A stretch of DNA of 40,557 nucleotides from Lachnospiraceae bacterium (GCA_016280395.1 JAEEGQ010000127.1:1-40557); one strand, 5' to 3'. Numbered from the stretch's first letter, positions 22,830 to 32,027 are shown. Notes: generated from the sequence alone by a model not told the origin. Numbers and translations: made by a program.

Positions 22830-25220
22830 ATGATAGATTATGATACACTAAATCCCGAACAGTTAAAGGCCGTTCTCCACGAAGACGGCCCTCTCCTCAT
22901 CCTTGCGGGGGCAGGTTCCGGCAAGACCCGTGTTCTCACCCACAGGATAGCCCATCTCATCGAAGAATGTGATGTCAACCCATATTCGATCCTTGCCATT
23001 ACCTTTACCAACAAAGCTGCCCAGGAAATGCGGCATCGTGTCGACAGGCTTGTTACGACAGGCGCCGAGGATATTTTCGTAAGCACCTTCCACTCCATGT
23101 GCGCAAGGTTCTTAAGGCGGGATATAGACAGGCTCGGATATGAAAACTCCTTCACGATCTATGATGCTGATGACCAGAAGGCCCTTATAAAGAGCATCCT
23201 CAAGGATTTCCAGGTTGATACCAAGGTCTTTAAGGAACGCACTTTTATAAATGCAATTTCCGATGCCAAGAACGACCTTATCACCGCTGAAGAATATGAC
23301 AGCAGCACCGCAGGGAACTACAATCTCCAGAAGATAGCCGCCGTCTATCTCGAATACCAGCGCCGCCTTAAAGCCAACAACGCTCTTGATTTTGACGATC
23401 TCTTAATGAAGACCGTTGAGCTCTTTAAGGAAGCTCCCGATGTTCTTGAGCGTTATCGCAGGCGTTTCCGTTATATCATGGTCGACGAATACCAGGATAC
23501 GAACCATGCCCAGTTTGTCCTCTTACGGCAGCTTGCCGAGCGCATCGGTGATGACGGTTCGATCGAGCATAACCTTTGCGTTGTCGGTGACGATGACCAG
23601 TCGATCTATCGTTTCCGCGGCGCGGATATCAGGAATATCCTCGACTTCGAGTCGCAATATACAGACACTACCGTTATAAAGCTTGAAAAGAACTACCGTT
23701 CCACGCAGACCATTCTTGATGTTGCAAACGGTGTGATCGAAAACAACATCGAGCGTAAGGCAAAGACCATGTGGACCGACAACCCCAAGGGTGATGCCGT
23801 TAAGCTCAACATTTACGACAGTGATATCCTTGAGGCAAAAGGCATTGCAGACGATATCGAAAAAAGGCGGTCCGACGGTGTATCCCTTTCAGACTGCGCC
23901 ATCCTCTACCGCACCAACGCCCAGTCCCGTCTTCTTGAGGAGCAGATGGTAGTCCGCGGCATCCCGTACAAACTTGTCGGCGGCGTTAATTTCTATTCCC
24001 GTATGGAAGTAAAAGACATATTAAGCTACCTGCGCACAGTTGAAAACGGGCTTGATTCGCTGGCTGTCACAAGGATCCTCAATGTCCCTAAAAGAGGCAT
24101 AGGAAACACTACCGTTTCCAAAGTTCAGGCCTACGCTGATCTTAGGGACCTCTCCTTCTTTGAAGCCCTTTGTGAAGTCCCGTATATCCAGGGAATAAGC
24201 GCCTCCACAAAAGCAAAGATCACCGCTTTTACTGAACTTATCACAAACCTCAGGAGCAAAGCCGCAAACGAGCGTCTTTCCGTTGAAGAGATCATAGACG
24301 AGATACTTAACGAGACAGGTTATATCGACTATATTGACGAATACGCCGACAGTGATGATGAGGTCATAGAGCGCCGTTCAAACATTGACGAATTAAAGAA
24401 CAAGGCAGCGGCCTTTGAAGAATCGCTTGTGCTCTCGGATTCCGAAGCCATGCCCTTAAGCGCTTTTCTTCAGGAGGTCTCCCTTGTATCCGACATAGAT
24501 GAGGTCGATGACTCCGTCGGCGGTGTAACGCTCATGACGCTTCACAGTGCAAAAGGCCTTGAATTCCCCTATGTCTATATATGCGGGCTTGAAGAAGGGC
24601 TTTTCCCCGGAAGATCCGTCCTTATGTCAGAAGACCCCGGTTCCGAGATTGAAGAAGAACGCAGGCTCTTCTATGTCGGGATAACCCGTGCGATGAAGGA
24701 GCTTACTCTCTCCTGTGCAAAGCAGCGCATGTTAAGGGGTGAGATAAACTTTAATGACAAGTCGAGATTCTTAAAAGAGATCCCGCCGCATCTTCTGGAT
24801 ATAACTTCAAATACAAAGCCTCACACCTATATTTCCGAGCGGGAGCGCCCGTCGCGCAGGAATTTCGACGACTCCGGTTTTGAACCCGATGTTCCTTACA
24901 GGTCTTCTTTTAAGCAGAAGCAATACGATATTTCGGATGAGTTCATCTTTGATCTTGAGACGCCGTCTTCGTTTAAGTCTCCTAAGGCTTCAAGCAGTGC
25001 AGGCCCCGCTGTTGCGCGGCAGGCTCCGAGATCCTTTGGCTCAAGAGATGCATCAACACTTGGATTTGCCGTGGGCGATACCGTATCCCATATGAAATTC
25101 GGTGAAGGAGTCGTAAAGGATATCGTCTCAGGCGGAAAGGATTTCGAGATCACAGTTGATTTCCCGACTGTCGGGACACGCAAAATGCTTGCTTCCTTCG
25201 CCCATTTGAAGAAAGTATAA
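22830..25220 (+). CDS. pcrA: UvrD/PcrA-family ATP-dependent DNA helicase
   Basis: 796 residues from the ATG at 22830 (MIDYDTLNPEQ), with GGAAGG upstream; a TTG seven codons earlier is less likely. It is an SF1A 3'-5' helicase with all motifs: Q motif LNPEQLKAV, Walker A AGAGSGKT (26-33), Ia ITFTNKAAQEM, Walker B DEYQDTN, III VVGDDDQSIYRFRGA, IV LEKNYRSTQTI, V TLHSAKGLEFPYV and VI VGITRAMKEL. A basic, Ser/Pro-rich linker (about 685-745) precedes a C-terminal domain like the RNA-polymerase-binding Tudor region (VGDTVSHMKFGEGVV). PcrA acts in repair, replication restart and removal of RecA and transcription obstacles. Confidence 0.95.
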   Translation: MIDYDTLNPEQLKAVLHEDGPLLILAGAGSGKTRVLTHRIAHLIEECDVNPYSILAITFTNKAAQEMRHRVDRLVTTGAEDIFVSTFHSMCARFLRRDIDRLGYENSFTIYDADDQKALIKSILKDFQVDTKVFKERTFINAISDAKNDLITAEEYDSSTAGNYNLQKIAAVYLEYQRRLKANNALDFDDLLMKTVELFKEAPDVLERYRRRFRYIMVDEYQDTNHAQFVLLRQLAERIGDDGSIEHNLCVVGDDDQSIYRFRGADIRNILDFESQYTDTTVIKLEKNYRSTQTILDVANGVIENNIERKAKTMWTDNPKGDAVKLNIYDSDILEAKGIADDIEKRRSDGVSLSDCAILYRTNAQSRLLEEQMVVRGIPYKLVGGVNFYSRMEVKDILSYLRTVENGLDSLAVTRILNVPKRGIGNTTVSKVQAYADLRDLSFFEALCEVPYIQGISASTKAKITAFTELITNLRSKAANERLSVEEIIDEILNETGYIDYIDEYADSDDEVIERRSNIDELKNKAAAFEESLVLSDSEAMPLSAFLQEVSLVSDIDEVDDSVGGVTLMTLHSAKGLEFPYVYICGLEEGLFPGRSVLMSEDPGSEIEEERRLFYVGITRAMKELTLSCAKQRMLRGEINFNDKSRFLKEIPPHLLDITSNTKPHTYISERERPSRRNFDDSGFEPDVPYRSSFKQKQYDISDEFIFDLETPSSFKSPKASSSAGPAVARQAPRSFGSRDASTLGFAVGDTVSHMKFGEGVVKDIVSGGKDFEITVDFPTVGTRKMLASFAHLKKV

Positions 25221-25267
25221 AAATCTGAGAAAATTTTAAGTTTTTTGTGGTATTTCAATACAAAATG

Positions 25268-25276
25268 TGATACAAT
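25268..25276 (+). promoter_or_regulatory. Possible extended -10 promoter of the small acidic membrane protein gene
   Basis: TGATACAAT fits an extended -10, with no convincing -35. A short hairpin (GCAGCT 25300-25305 with AGCTGC 25310-25315) lies in the 5' leader before the GGAGG ribosome site. Confidence 0.42.
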
Positions 25277-25330
25277 AGCATAAACAAAAAAGAATTAGCG
25301 CAGCTTTGGAGCTGCTGAACGGAGGACATT

Positions 25331-25603
25331 ATGTTTGATAAAGTAAAACAGTTTTTTGCACAGAAGAAGCTCAATGAAACCTTAAGCCAGCTCAAGCTCG
25401 CACAGCTCCTCAAGAAAGAGGAAGAACCTGTTGTGGTCGAAAAGAAATCGAATCCTTTCGTTATCGTTCTCGCCGTACTCGGTGCAGTTGCAGCCGTTGC
25501 AGCCATTGCTTATGCGGTTTACTATTTTGTATGCCCCGAATATGTTGATGACATCGATGACCTTGAAGATTTTGACGACCTTGAAGAGGACGAGGAAGTC
25601 TGA
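25331..25603 (+). CDS. Small single-pass membrane protein with acidic C-terminus, function unknown
   Basis: 90 residues, with GGAGG five bases before the ATG. The N-terminal ~40 residues are basic and helical (FDKVKQFFAQKKLNETL...). One membrane helix lies at ~43-66 (alanine/valine rich), and the last ~22 residues are almost all Asp/Glu (DDIDDLEDFDDLEEDEE). I recognise no family. The layout suggests a membrane adaptor with an acidic tail. It follows pcrA by about 110 bp but has its own leader, and a terminator shared with recU follows. Confidence 0.8.
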   Translation: MFDKVKQFFAQKKLNETLSQLKLAQLLKKEEEPVVVEKKSNPFVIVLAVLGAVAAVAAIAYAVYYFVCPEYVDDIDDLEDFDDLEEDEEV

Positions 25604-25649
25604 TCTTCCGTCCGTGACCTCTGCGATTTAACATCGGCAAAAAACAAGT

Positions 25650-25675
25650 CTCCCGGAACCGTTGGTTCCCGGGAG
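25650..25675. terminator. Intrinsic terminator between the small membrane protein gene and recU
   Basis: CTCCCGGAACC (25650-25660) pairs with GGTTCCCGGGAG (25664-25675) with one bulge and a three-base loop. CTTTTCTTTATT follows on the plus strand. On the minus strand TTGTTTTTTG follows, so it probably works both ways. Confidence 0.82.
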
Positions 25676-25682
25676 CTTTTCT

Positions 25683-26216
25683 TTATTCCCTATCGTCCAT
25701 ATCTTTCTGTAATTCATTCAAAAACGGCAGAATATTGTTCTTTATATCGCCGATATAGAATCTTTCATCGAGTTCATCCCTTCTGAAGCTCTTTCTTCCG
25801 CCCTCCTGCTGCCTTTTCCAGAAGGCATCAAGTTCGGAAAAACGCATGTAATAATACTTATCTATGTGGGAAAAATATATTATCAGGAAAGCAATACCGT
25901 CCTGCTGCTCAAAATCCCGCATAAACTCCACCTGGTGTTCGTGAACATTCTGCAGCGCAAAGGTGTCCGCAGCGCACTCCTTGGCATCAAAACAAACCGG
26001 CACCCCCTGCACAACTCCGATATAATCCACCGTACTCTTTTTATCAAAATAAGCAAGTGTGATGTGCCTTGAGGCCTTGTCCATCTCTATAGGAGTTATC
26101 GGGGTGGGTATCTTCTGGATAAGCGCAAGATGCTGCTGTCTTAACCGTTCCACCGTTATATTGATAGTTTCCTCAAGTACAGAGCCTCTTAAGCCCCTTG
26201 AATTCCAAACAGCCAT
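25683..26216 (-). CDS. recU: Holliday junction resolvase RecU
   Basis: 177 residues, close to RecU of other Firmicutes. The nuclease core is visible: RGSVLEETIN near the start, then KSTVDYIGVVQGVPVCFDAKEC (positions ~60-80) carrying the catalytic Asp/Asp-x-Lys pattern, followed by HQVEFMRDFEQQDGIAFLII. RecU cleaves Holliday junctions during recombination and chromosome segregation. GAGG lies five bases before the ATG, and the gene starts nine bases after the rluA-like stop. In many Firmicutes recU is next to a penicillin-binding protein gene; here it closes an RNA-modification operon instead. Confidence 0.93.
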   Translation of the reverse strand: MAVWNSRGLRGSVLEETINITVERLRQQHLALIQKIPTPITPIEMDKASRHITLAYFDKKSTVDYIGVVQGVPVCFDAKECAADTFALQNVHEHQVEFMRDFEQQDGIAFLIIYFSHIDKYYYMRFSELDAFWKRQQEGGRKSFRRDELDERFYIGDIKNNILPFLNELQKDMDDRE

Positions 26217-26225
26217 ACTGACCTC

Positions 26226-27215
26226 TCAAATATCTATCCCGTTCACCTTGCAAAACTCCCCGATCTCCTTTGGAAGCTTTGTTTTAACAGTCTTTCCCGC
26301 CAGATCTTTAATCTTGCAATCCCCGGGGAATACAACTTTGTAGGCGTGCAGCGCCTGGTGGGTAATCCCGTATTTTTTCTTCATCACGGAATTATAAGCT
26401 TTGTCACCGTACTTTGCATCTCCCGCCAGTGGATGACCTAAAGCCGCCATCTGGGCTCTTATCTGGTGGCTTTTCCCGGTAACAAGATCCACTTCGAGCA
26501 GCGTTCCGTCCTCTGTTTTAGCCAGCGGCTTATAAACGGTCACTGTCTTTTCTCCGGAGGTTCCGATCTTTACGGTATTCGTAGCCTCATTTTTTTCAAG
26601 GAAACTTTCCGTTCTTCCGGCTTTAACATCTCCCCTTACGATGCAAATATAATACTTCGAAAGGCTCCTGTCCTTTAACATTTCCGAAAGCACCCTCTGC
26701 CCGAAAACTGTTTTCCCTGCAAGTATAAGTCCTGATGTATTTCTGTCCAGCCTGTTGGAAACAGAAGGCTTAAAGCCCTGTTCTTTATCTTTCACATATT
26801 CTTCAACAAACTCTACTGCGGAGATATCCCCGGGCTTGGCTTTTTGCGAAAGAAGCCCTGCGGGTTTATCAAGTATAAGAATATGTTCATTTTCAAAAAC
26901 AACGGAAGGTGCAGGATTTTCCGTATTCCACGTGTGTCGAACGCTCTTTTCGCCGTCCGTTTTTCCGTCATTTTTTCCTTCATCTTTCCGTTCAGGATTG
27001 CAAAACTTTTCAAAGGTCTCATCCGAAAAGAAAACCTCAACGCGGTCACCTTCAAGAACAGTTTCGTTTCCCTCCGCTTTCTTTCCGTTGAGGGTTATAT
27101 TCTTTTTCCGCAGCATTTTATACAAAAAGCTCTTTCCCGCTCCCGGAAGCAGCCTGACCAGAAACTTATCCAGCCTTTGCCCCGCATCGGTTTCTTTTAT
27201 ATCTATGTACTTCAT
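26226..27215 (-). CDS. RluA-family pseudouridine synthase with S4 domain (RluC/RluD type)
   Basis: 329 residues from the ATG at 27215, one base after the rsmF stop codon. Residues ~5-65 are an S4 RNA-binding domain (GQRLDKFLVRLL...). The catalytic domain has SNRLDRNTSGLIL with catalytic Asp157, the HRLDxxTSG-type motif, and KSHQIRAQMAALGHPLAGDAKYG in the C-terminal half. The protein isomerises uridines, most likely in 23S rRNA; the exact target cannot be told. An insert rich in Lys/Asp/Glu lies at ~75-100. Longer upstream readings were rejected because they overlap the rsmF coding sequence. Confidence 0.9.
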   Translation of the reverse strand: MKYIDIKETDAGQRLDKFLVRLLPGAGKSFLYKMLRKKNITLNGKKAEGNETVLEGDRVEVFFSDETFEKFCNPERKDEGKNDGKTDGEKSVRHTWNTENPAPSVVFENEHILILDKPAGLLSQKAKPGDISAVEFVEEYVKDKEQGFKPSVSNRLDRNTSGLILAGKTVFGQRVLSEMLKDRSLSKYYICIVRGDVKAGRTESFLEKNEATNTVKIGTSGEKTVTVYKPLAKTEDGTLLEVDLVTGKSHQIRAQMAALGHPLAGDAKYGDKAYNSVMKKKYGITHQALHAYKVVFPGDCKIKDLAGKTVKTKLPKEIGEFCKVNGIDI

Positions 27216-27216
27216 T

Positions 27217-28677
27217 CTACATATGTCTCCAGCCGGCAAGATACTTATTCTTGAAGTTTCCGTTAGCATACTTGCCCCATCCGAGAGGAAAGCCGTCAAT
27301 AGTTACCAGTACATATCCGTTTTCCAAGTCTTCCTCTGTTTCGATCGTCTCACATTTAAGATATTTGAGTACTCTTTCATCTCCCGCCTTAAGATCGAGG
27401 CGGTTGTCATAATCAGAAGCTCTTAACGTGCAGGCAAGCGCCTGGCTCGGTTCAAACCTCTTAGTCTTTATCTCGCCGAGCAGCAGCCCCGAACGCAGGA
27501 TACGGAGGCCTCTTGTCGGCAGATCAATGTCAGGCATCAGGAATAGCTGTTCCCCGCGCTGTTCTACTCTCAAAAGATCTGTCTTAAAGCGCACTTTCTC
27601 AAAAAATGCATAAACTTCGTCGGGCAGCGCATTTTTCCCGGCTTTTCCCGTCTGTCTGCTGCCTGCGTTCAAAGATGCACCCTGTCTTAAAGCCTTTTTG
27701 CCGAATTCCTCTTCGTACCTGCCTTTTATACTTATATCTTCTTCTGCAAAAGGCGCTTTTTTCTTCAGAAGTGCGACATAATGCCCTTCTCCCTTTATCT
27801 TATTGGGCCAGAGCCTTAAAGTCTTTTTAAGATCCTCGCTGCCGTTTTCTATCCATTCCGGATGTCCCGGCATAAAACCCGTAAGATCTACATCTTGCGC
27901 GTAATCCCTGGCATCTGAAACCTCCATGTCCGGAAAAGCGTCAAGTACCTCCTGCACTGTCCCCTCATCCTCTTCAGGCGAAAATGTACAGGTCGAATAT
28001 AGAAGCATTCCTCCGGGGCGGAGCATCTTTACGGCATATGGCATTATCTCTTTTTGGATCGCATGATAATATCCCGTTCCGTACTGTTCCCAGTTCTTTA
28101 TTATCGCGGGCTTTTTCCTGAACATCCCTTCGCCGGAGCACGGCGCATCTACAAGTATCTTGTCGAACCATCCTTCGAACACACCTGCAAGCTTCTGAGG
28201 TGTTTCGCTGACAACAAGGGCATTTGAAGTCCCGAACAGTTCAAGGTTTTTCAAAAGAGCCTTTGCCCTTGTGCTTGAAACGTCATTGGAAACAAGCACT
28301 CCTTTGCCTTTTAGCCTTGCTGCAAGTTCGGTGCTCTTTCCCCCCGGTGCGGCGCAAAGGTCAAGCACACGCTCGCCGGGACTTACGGGAAGTATGCTTG
28401 CCGGCGTCATTGCGCTCGGCTCCTGCAGGTAGTACAGCCCCGCATAATAGTAGGGATGGACCGCAGGCCTCTCGCCCTCGTAGAAAAAGCCGTTCTTTAC
28501 CCACGGAACAGGCTTGACTTCAAAAGGACATATCTTCAAGAAGTCTTCAACACTTATCTTTGCAGTGTTTACGCGCAGTCCGTTTTCCGGCATCTTCTCA
28601 AAAGAGCGAAGATACTCTTCGTATTCTTCGCCCAGCTGTTTCTTTATCCGTTCTTTGTAAGAATCAGGTAATGTCAT
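27217..28677 (-). CDS. rsmF: RsmF/NOP2-Sun family rRNA cytosine-C5 methyltransferase
   Basis: 486 residues. The SAM site LCAAPGGKST (107-116) is intact. The two catalytic cysteines are Cys180 in VDAPCSGEGMFRK and Cys230 in YSTCTFSPEED. The C-terminal ~180 residues form a PUA-like RNA-binding extension, typical of RsmF (YebU) and longer than in RsmB. It methylates 16S rRNA cytosines (C1407-type by homology). The start codon lies one base after the stop of the alarmone synthetase gene. Confidence 0.93.
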   Translation of the reverse strand: MTLPDSYKERIKKQLGEEYEEYLRSFEKMPENGLRVNTAKISVEDFLKICPFEVKPVPWVKNGFFYEGERPAVHPYYYAGLYYLQEPSAMTPASILPVSPGERVLDLCAAPGGKSTELAARLKGKGVLVSNDVSSTRAKALLKNLELFGTSNALVVSETPQKLAGVFEGWFDKILVDAPCSGEGMFRKKPAIIKNWEQYGTGYYHAIQKEIMPYAVKMLRPGGMLLYSTCTFSPEEDEGTVQEVLDAFPDMEVSDARDYAQDVDLTGFMPGHPEWIENGSEDLKKTLRLWPNKIKGEGHYVALLKKKAPFAEEDISIKGRYEEEFGKKALRQGASLNAGSRQTGKAGKNALPDEVYAFFEKVRFKTDLLRVEQRGEQLFLMPDIDLPTRGLRILRSGLLLGEIKTKRFEPSQALACTLRASDYDNRLDLKAGDERVLKYLKCETIETEEDLENGYVLVTIDGFPLGWGKYANGNFKNKYLAGWRHM

Positions 28678-28678
28678 A

Positions 28679-29482
28679 TCATTTCAGGCTTTGAGCCCTG
28701 TATCCTTCCGAGATAATATCAAGTTCCTTGTGGAAACGTTCAAGCTGCTTTAAGTCTCCCGTCTCATAGACCTTAAGGAATTCGTCCTGTATCTTTAAGA
28801 TCTCGCGTTTATTCGCAACCTTGTACAGGTTCTGGATATTTGTAAGTATATCCGCAACGATCCCCGCCTTTTTGTTAAACGAGTTCTGTGCATCCATGAT
28901 CTCGTCACGGATCTCGGACATACCGCAGTCAAGATCGGAAACGCTCTGTGAAGCTTCCAGAAGCTGTTTTCTTAAGGCCTGCGGCATATTCTGCTTATAC
29001 TTGTACTGCAGCGAATGCTCAACGGTTGCCCAGAAATCCATCGCAAGCGTGCGTACCTGTATCTCGACGTCAAGCTCCTTTGGCCCTTTCAGCGTTTCAA
29101 CAACATATTTTATGTTCATGTGATAGCTGCGGTAACCGCTGGGCTTCGCGTTTTCCACATAGTTTCTTTCGTCAATGACGATCATGTCGCTCCTGTTTTT
29201 GATAAGCTCCACGACCTTATATATATCCTCAACAAACTGGCACAAAATGCGGATTCCGGCGATATCGTCGATCTTTTCCTCAAAACGGTCAAGTTCGATC
29301 TTTTTCTTTTGGACTTTTTCAAGAATACTTGAAATCGTCTTGACCCTGCCCTGCACCTTTTCTATCGGGGAATACTGTCCCATATTCCTGTATGACGCGA
29401 TAATGTGGTTAAACTTCGTTATGAGTTCATCTACCGCGATCTGGTACGGATCGAGTATCTCGCGCCAAAGCTGTATCTCCAT
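28679..29482 (-). CDS. relQ: Stand-alone small alarmone (ppGpp) synthetase, RelQ/YjbM type
   Basis: 267 residues from the ATG at 29482, preferred because AAGGA lies seven bases upstream; a longer reading would start inside the efp terminator. The synthetase domain is complete: DIAGIRI (73-79), PSGYRSYH (114-121) and EIQVRTLAMDFWATVEHSLQYK pattern (Glu140, Gln142, His156). There is no HD hydrolase, TGS or ACT domain, so it makes but does not degrade (p)ppGpp. The C-terminal ~100 residues are helical, suitable for the tetramer seen in RelQ proteins. It leads the operon with rsmF, the rluA-like gene and recU. Confidence 0.92.
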   Translation of the reverse strand: MEIQLWREILDPYQIAVDELITKFNHIIASYRNMGQYSPIEKVQGRVKTISSILEKVQKKKIELDRFEEKIDDIAGIRILCQFVEDIYKVVELIKNRSDMIVIDERNYVENAKPSGYRSYHMNIKYVVETLKGPKELDVEIQVRTLAMDFWATVEHSLQYKYKQNMPQALRKQLLEASQSVSDLDCGMSEIRDEIMDAQNSFNKKAGIVADILTNIQNLYKVANKREILKIQDEFLKVYETGDLKQLERFHKELDIISEGYRAQSLK

Positions 29483-29555
29483 AGTATCTTCCTTCTCTGT
29501 TAAATGTGTAAACCCTTTGATGGCTGCCGAGGGCATTCGCTTATCGCACAAAAAA

Positions 29556-29579
29556 GCTGCCGCAATGATATGCGGCAGC
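29556..29579 (-). terminator. Intrinsic terminator of efp
   Basis: A perfect 9-bp stem GCTGCCGCA/TGCGGCAGC with a six-base loop is followed on the minus strand by TTTTTTGTG. It separates efp from the alarmone synthetase operon. Confidence 0.9.
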
Positions 29580-29613
29580 CTGATAATCCAAATCCCGATC
29601 TTGCCGCGCAAGC

Positions 29614-30171
29614 TCAGACTCTCTTAAGATATTCACCCGTTCTGGTGTCGATCTGGATCTTGTCGCCAAGTTCAACAAAAAGAGGTACCATAACACGTGC
29701 GCCTGTCTCAACTGTTGCGGGCTTTGTAGCGCCTGTAGCGGTGTCACCCTTGAAACCGGGCTCAGTATCGGTAACAACAAGCTCTGCAAATGTCGGAGGT
29801 TCAATGGAGAATATCTGGCCCTGATGCGAAAGCATCTTTACAGTATCGTTCTCCTTGACAAACTTGATTGCATCGCCAACCTGCTCCTTTGAAAGAGCGA
29901 TCTGGTCGAAGGTCTCATTGTTCATGAAGTTATACATATCGCCGTCTGCATAGAGATACTGCATGTCACTTCTCTCGATATGAGCCTGCGGATACTTATC
30001 TGTGGGGCGGAAGGTCTTTTCCACAACGCCGCCACTCTTAATGTTCTTTAACTTTGTTCTTACGAAAGCTGCACCTTTACCGGGCTTAACGTGCTGGAAC
30101 TCGATAACCTGTACAACATCTCCGTCAATTTCAAGCGTAATACCGTTTCTGAAATCGCCTGCTGAAACCAT
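29614..30171 (-). CDS. efp: Translation elongation factor P
   Basis: 185 residues, the normal EF-P length, with the KOW-like N-terminal domain and two OB domains. The loop KPGKGAAF carries Lys32, the position modified or used unmodified at the peptidyl transferase centre. The C-terminal [16 protein letters not shown] motif is the EF-P signature. EF-P relieves ribosome stalling on proline runs, notable here because three exported proteins in the window carry Pro-rich linkers. GGAGG lies six bases before the ATG. Confidence 0.97.
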   Translation of the reverse strand: MVSAGDFRNGITLEIDGDVVQVIEFQHVKPGKGAAFVRTKLKNIKSGGVVEKTFRPTDKYPQAHIERSDMQYLYADGDMYNFMNNETFDQIALSKEQVGDAIKFVKENDTVKMLSHQGQIFSIEPPTFAELVVTDTEPGFKGDTATGATKPATVETGARVMVPLFVELGDKIQIDTRTGEYLKRV

Positions 30172-30202
30172 AAAATTCCTCCAAATAATGTTTTGAATGT
30201 TT

Positions 30203-30231
30203 GTTATAGAACTAAATCCAATTCAGTTTAA
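30203..30231 (-). promoter_or_regulatory. Possible promoter of efp
   Basis: On the minus strand TTAAAC (30231-30226) and TATAAC (30208-30203) are separated by 17 bp. The -35 is weak, and efp could also be read from the yqeG promoter. Confidence 0.4.
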
Positions 30232-30272
30232 CCGATTTTTATGAAATATGCAACTACTTTTTTTACCGCTGA

Positions 30273-31334
30273 TTACAGCTCTATGAGTTCTTTTGGCGAT
30301 TCGGCGAAATTATCAAAACCCTTCGCGGTAAAGGCGCCCATATCCTCGATCCTTACGCCGCCAAAACCGGCAATATAGATACCGGGTTCATCCGTAAGTG
30401 TCATGCCCGCCTTCATCTTCTTGTCATAACGCGCATTTGCGTTGGGCGTTTCGTGGATATAAAGACCAACGCCGTGCCCGAGGCCGTGACCAAAGGTTCC
30501 CTTGAATTCCGAAGCGTCGATTATATCTCTTGCTATCTTGTCTATCTCTACACCGGTAAGGCCGGGTTTAAGCTTTTTCATGACCGCAAGCTGTGCCTCA
30601 AGTACCTTGTTATATACCTTTTTCTGCTTTTCGCTCGCCTTCCCGACAACTACGGTTCTTGTCATATCCGAGCAGTAACCCAGATATTTGCAGCCAAAAT
30701 CCATGGTGACAAAATCGCCTTTTTCAATCTTCTTTGTCGAAGGAATGGCATGAGGCATTGACGAATTAACGCCGCTTGCAACTATCGGATCGAAAGAGAT
30801 TGCCTCCGCTCCGTGCATCTTGAGCGTGAACTCAAGGCGGGCTGCGATCTCAAGCTCCGTAACGCCGGGCTTTAAGTATTTAAGGATATCCTTGAATGCG
30901 AGATCTCCGATATGTTCTGCCATGCGAAGCTTCTCAAGCTCTTCCGGCGTCTTTATTATCCTTAGATCCGCAAGAGCCTCGCTCACATCAACAAATTTGA
31001 TCCCCCTGCATTTCTTTTTCCAAGCGGAAAGCTGGGAAAACAAAGTATGTTCGCCTTCAAAGCCAACAGTCTTTACACCGCTGTCCGCAAATATCTGCTT
31101 CATGAGCCCTGAATAGCCAACCTTTGCAACGTCTTCAACTTCCACACCCTTTGCTTCGTTCTCTGCCTGGAAGATGTACCTGAAATCAGTAAGAAGATAC
31201 CCTTTCTTCGCAGTTTGGATAAGGAGCCCTGTATCGCCCGTGTATCCGGTAAGGTACCTGATATTGTAGGTGTTCGAGAAAATGATGGCATCAAGCCCGT
31301 TATCCTTCATAACTTTTGAAACAAATCTGTTCAT
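30273..31334 (-). CDS. M24 family Xaa-Pro aminopeptidase
   Basis: 353 residues from the ATG at 31334, with GGAGG four bases upstream. It has the creatinase N-terminal domain (~1-125, with NIRYLTGYTGD) and a pita-bread catalytic domain whose metal ligands are visible: Asp in MDFGCKYLGYCSDMTRT (two Asp), His in GHGLGHGVGLYIHE, Glu in TDEPGIYI and Glu in GGVRIEDM. It removes N-terminal residues before proline in the cytoplasm. The order yqeG - Xaa-Pro peptidase - efp is a common Firmicutes arrangement. Confidence 0.94.
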   Translation of the reverse strand: MNRFVSKVMKDNGLDAIIFSNTYNIRYLTGYTGDTGLLIQTAKKGYLLTDFRYIFQAENEAKGVEVEDVAKVGYSGLMKQIFADSGVKTVGFEGEHTLFSQLSAWKKKCRGIKFVDVSEALADLRIIKTPEELEKLRMAEHIGDLAFKDILKYLKPGVTELEIAARLEFTLKMHGAEAISFDPIVASGVNSSMPHAIPSTKKIEKGDFVTMDFGCKYLGYCSDMTRTVVVGKASEKQKKVYNKVLEAQLAVMKKLKPGLTGVEIDKIARDIIDASEFKGTFGHGLGHGVGLYIHETPNANARYDKKMKAGMTLTDEPGIYIAGFGGVRIEDMGAFTAKGFDNFAESPKELIEL

Positions 31335-31429
31335 ACGCCCTCCGCTAAAATGTATTTTAATTATACTCCGTTTATCCAAGATGCTTTCCCTACATTGCAA
31401 AGCCGTTATCCCTGTCGGCACAAAAGCAT

Positions 31430-31954
31430 TTATCTCTCGTGTCTGTAGAAGAAAAGGATGATCTTCTCGAGCTTTCTTTTAAAAACGATCTTCGGCGGTT
31501 CCTCTTTATACAGCGGATTGACCCTGATATTAAAGATCCCTGCCCTGTTTGCGCCCCAGATATCCGTTATTAGCTGGTCTCCCACCGCAAATGTGGTCTT
31601 AAGTGTAGTCCCCATCAGCAGTACTGCCTTAAGATACCCGTCTTTCGAAGGTTTCTTTGCCTTAAATACATAGGGGATACCGAGTTCATCGGCAAAGCTC
31701 TTAACTCTCGGTTCATCATTATTGGACACTATCATAAGCCGGAAGCCTATATCCTTTAAGCGCATGGCAAGTTCTACCGACTCTTCCGTTGCCGGTTTAT
31801 CATGCCCGACAAGAGTGTTGTCTATATCAAAGATGATCCCTCTGTAACCTTTTTTATAAAGTTTTTCATAGTCTATCGAATAGGCCGATGCTGCAAAACT
31901 CTTAGGATAAAGGTTTCGAAATATGCTCTTTTTACGTAAAATCATTAACTTCAT
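31430..31954 (-). CDS. yqeG: YqeG-family HAD phosphatase
   Basis: 174 residues from the ATG at 31954 with GGAG nine bases upstream. HAD IIIA motifs: FDIDNTLV (catalytic DxDxT), VSNN, a Lys in KAKKPSKDG and VGDQLITDIWGAN. YqeG proteins are putative cytoplasmic phosphatases; in Firmicutes they often adjoin the GTPase gene yqeH, which is absent here. The N-terminal 30 residues match the YqeG lead (LYPKSFAASAYSIDYEKL). Confidence 0.92.
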   Translation of the reverse strand: MKLMILRKKSIFRNLYPKSFAASAYSIDYEKLYKKGYRGIIFDIDNTLVGHDKPATEESVELAMRLKDIGFRLMIVSNNDEPRVKSFADELGIPYVFKAKKPSKDGYLKAVLLMGTTLKTTFAVGDQLITDIWGANRAGIFNIRVNPLYKEEPPKIVFKRKLEKIILFFYRHER

Positions 31955-31975
31955 TATTGCGGTCTCCAGATGATA

Positions 31976-32004
31976 AGTATAATCCAGACTATGCAATAAT
32001 GCAA
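31976..32004 (-). promoter_or_regulatory. Predicted promoter of yqeG
   Basis: On the minus strand TTGCAT (32004-31999) and TATACT (31981-31976) are 17 bp apart. It is divergent from the SDR promoter, and the cre box lies between them. Confidence 0.72.
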
Positions 32005-32027
32005 GACTTCCCGCAGTTTTTTATTTA

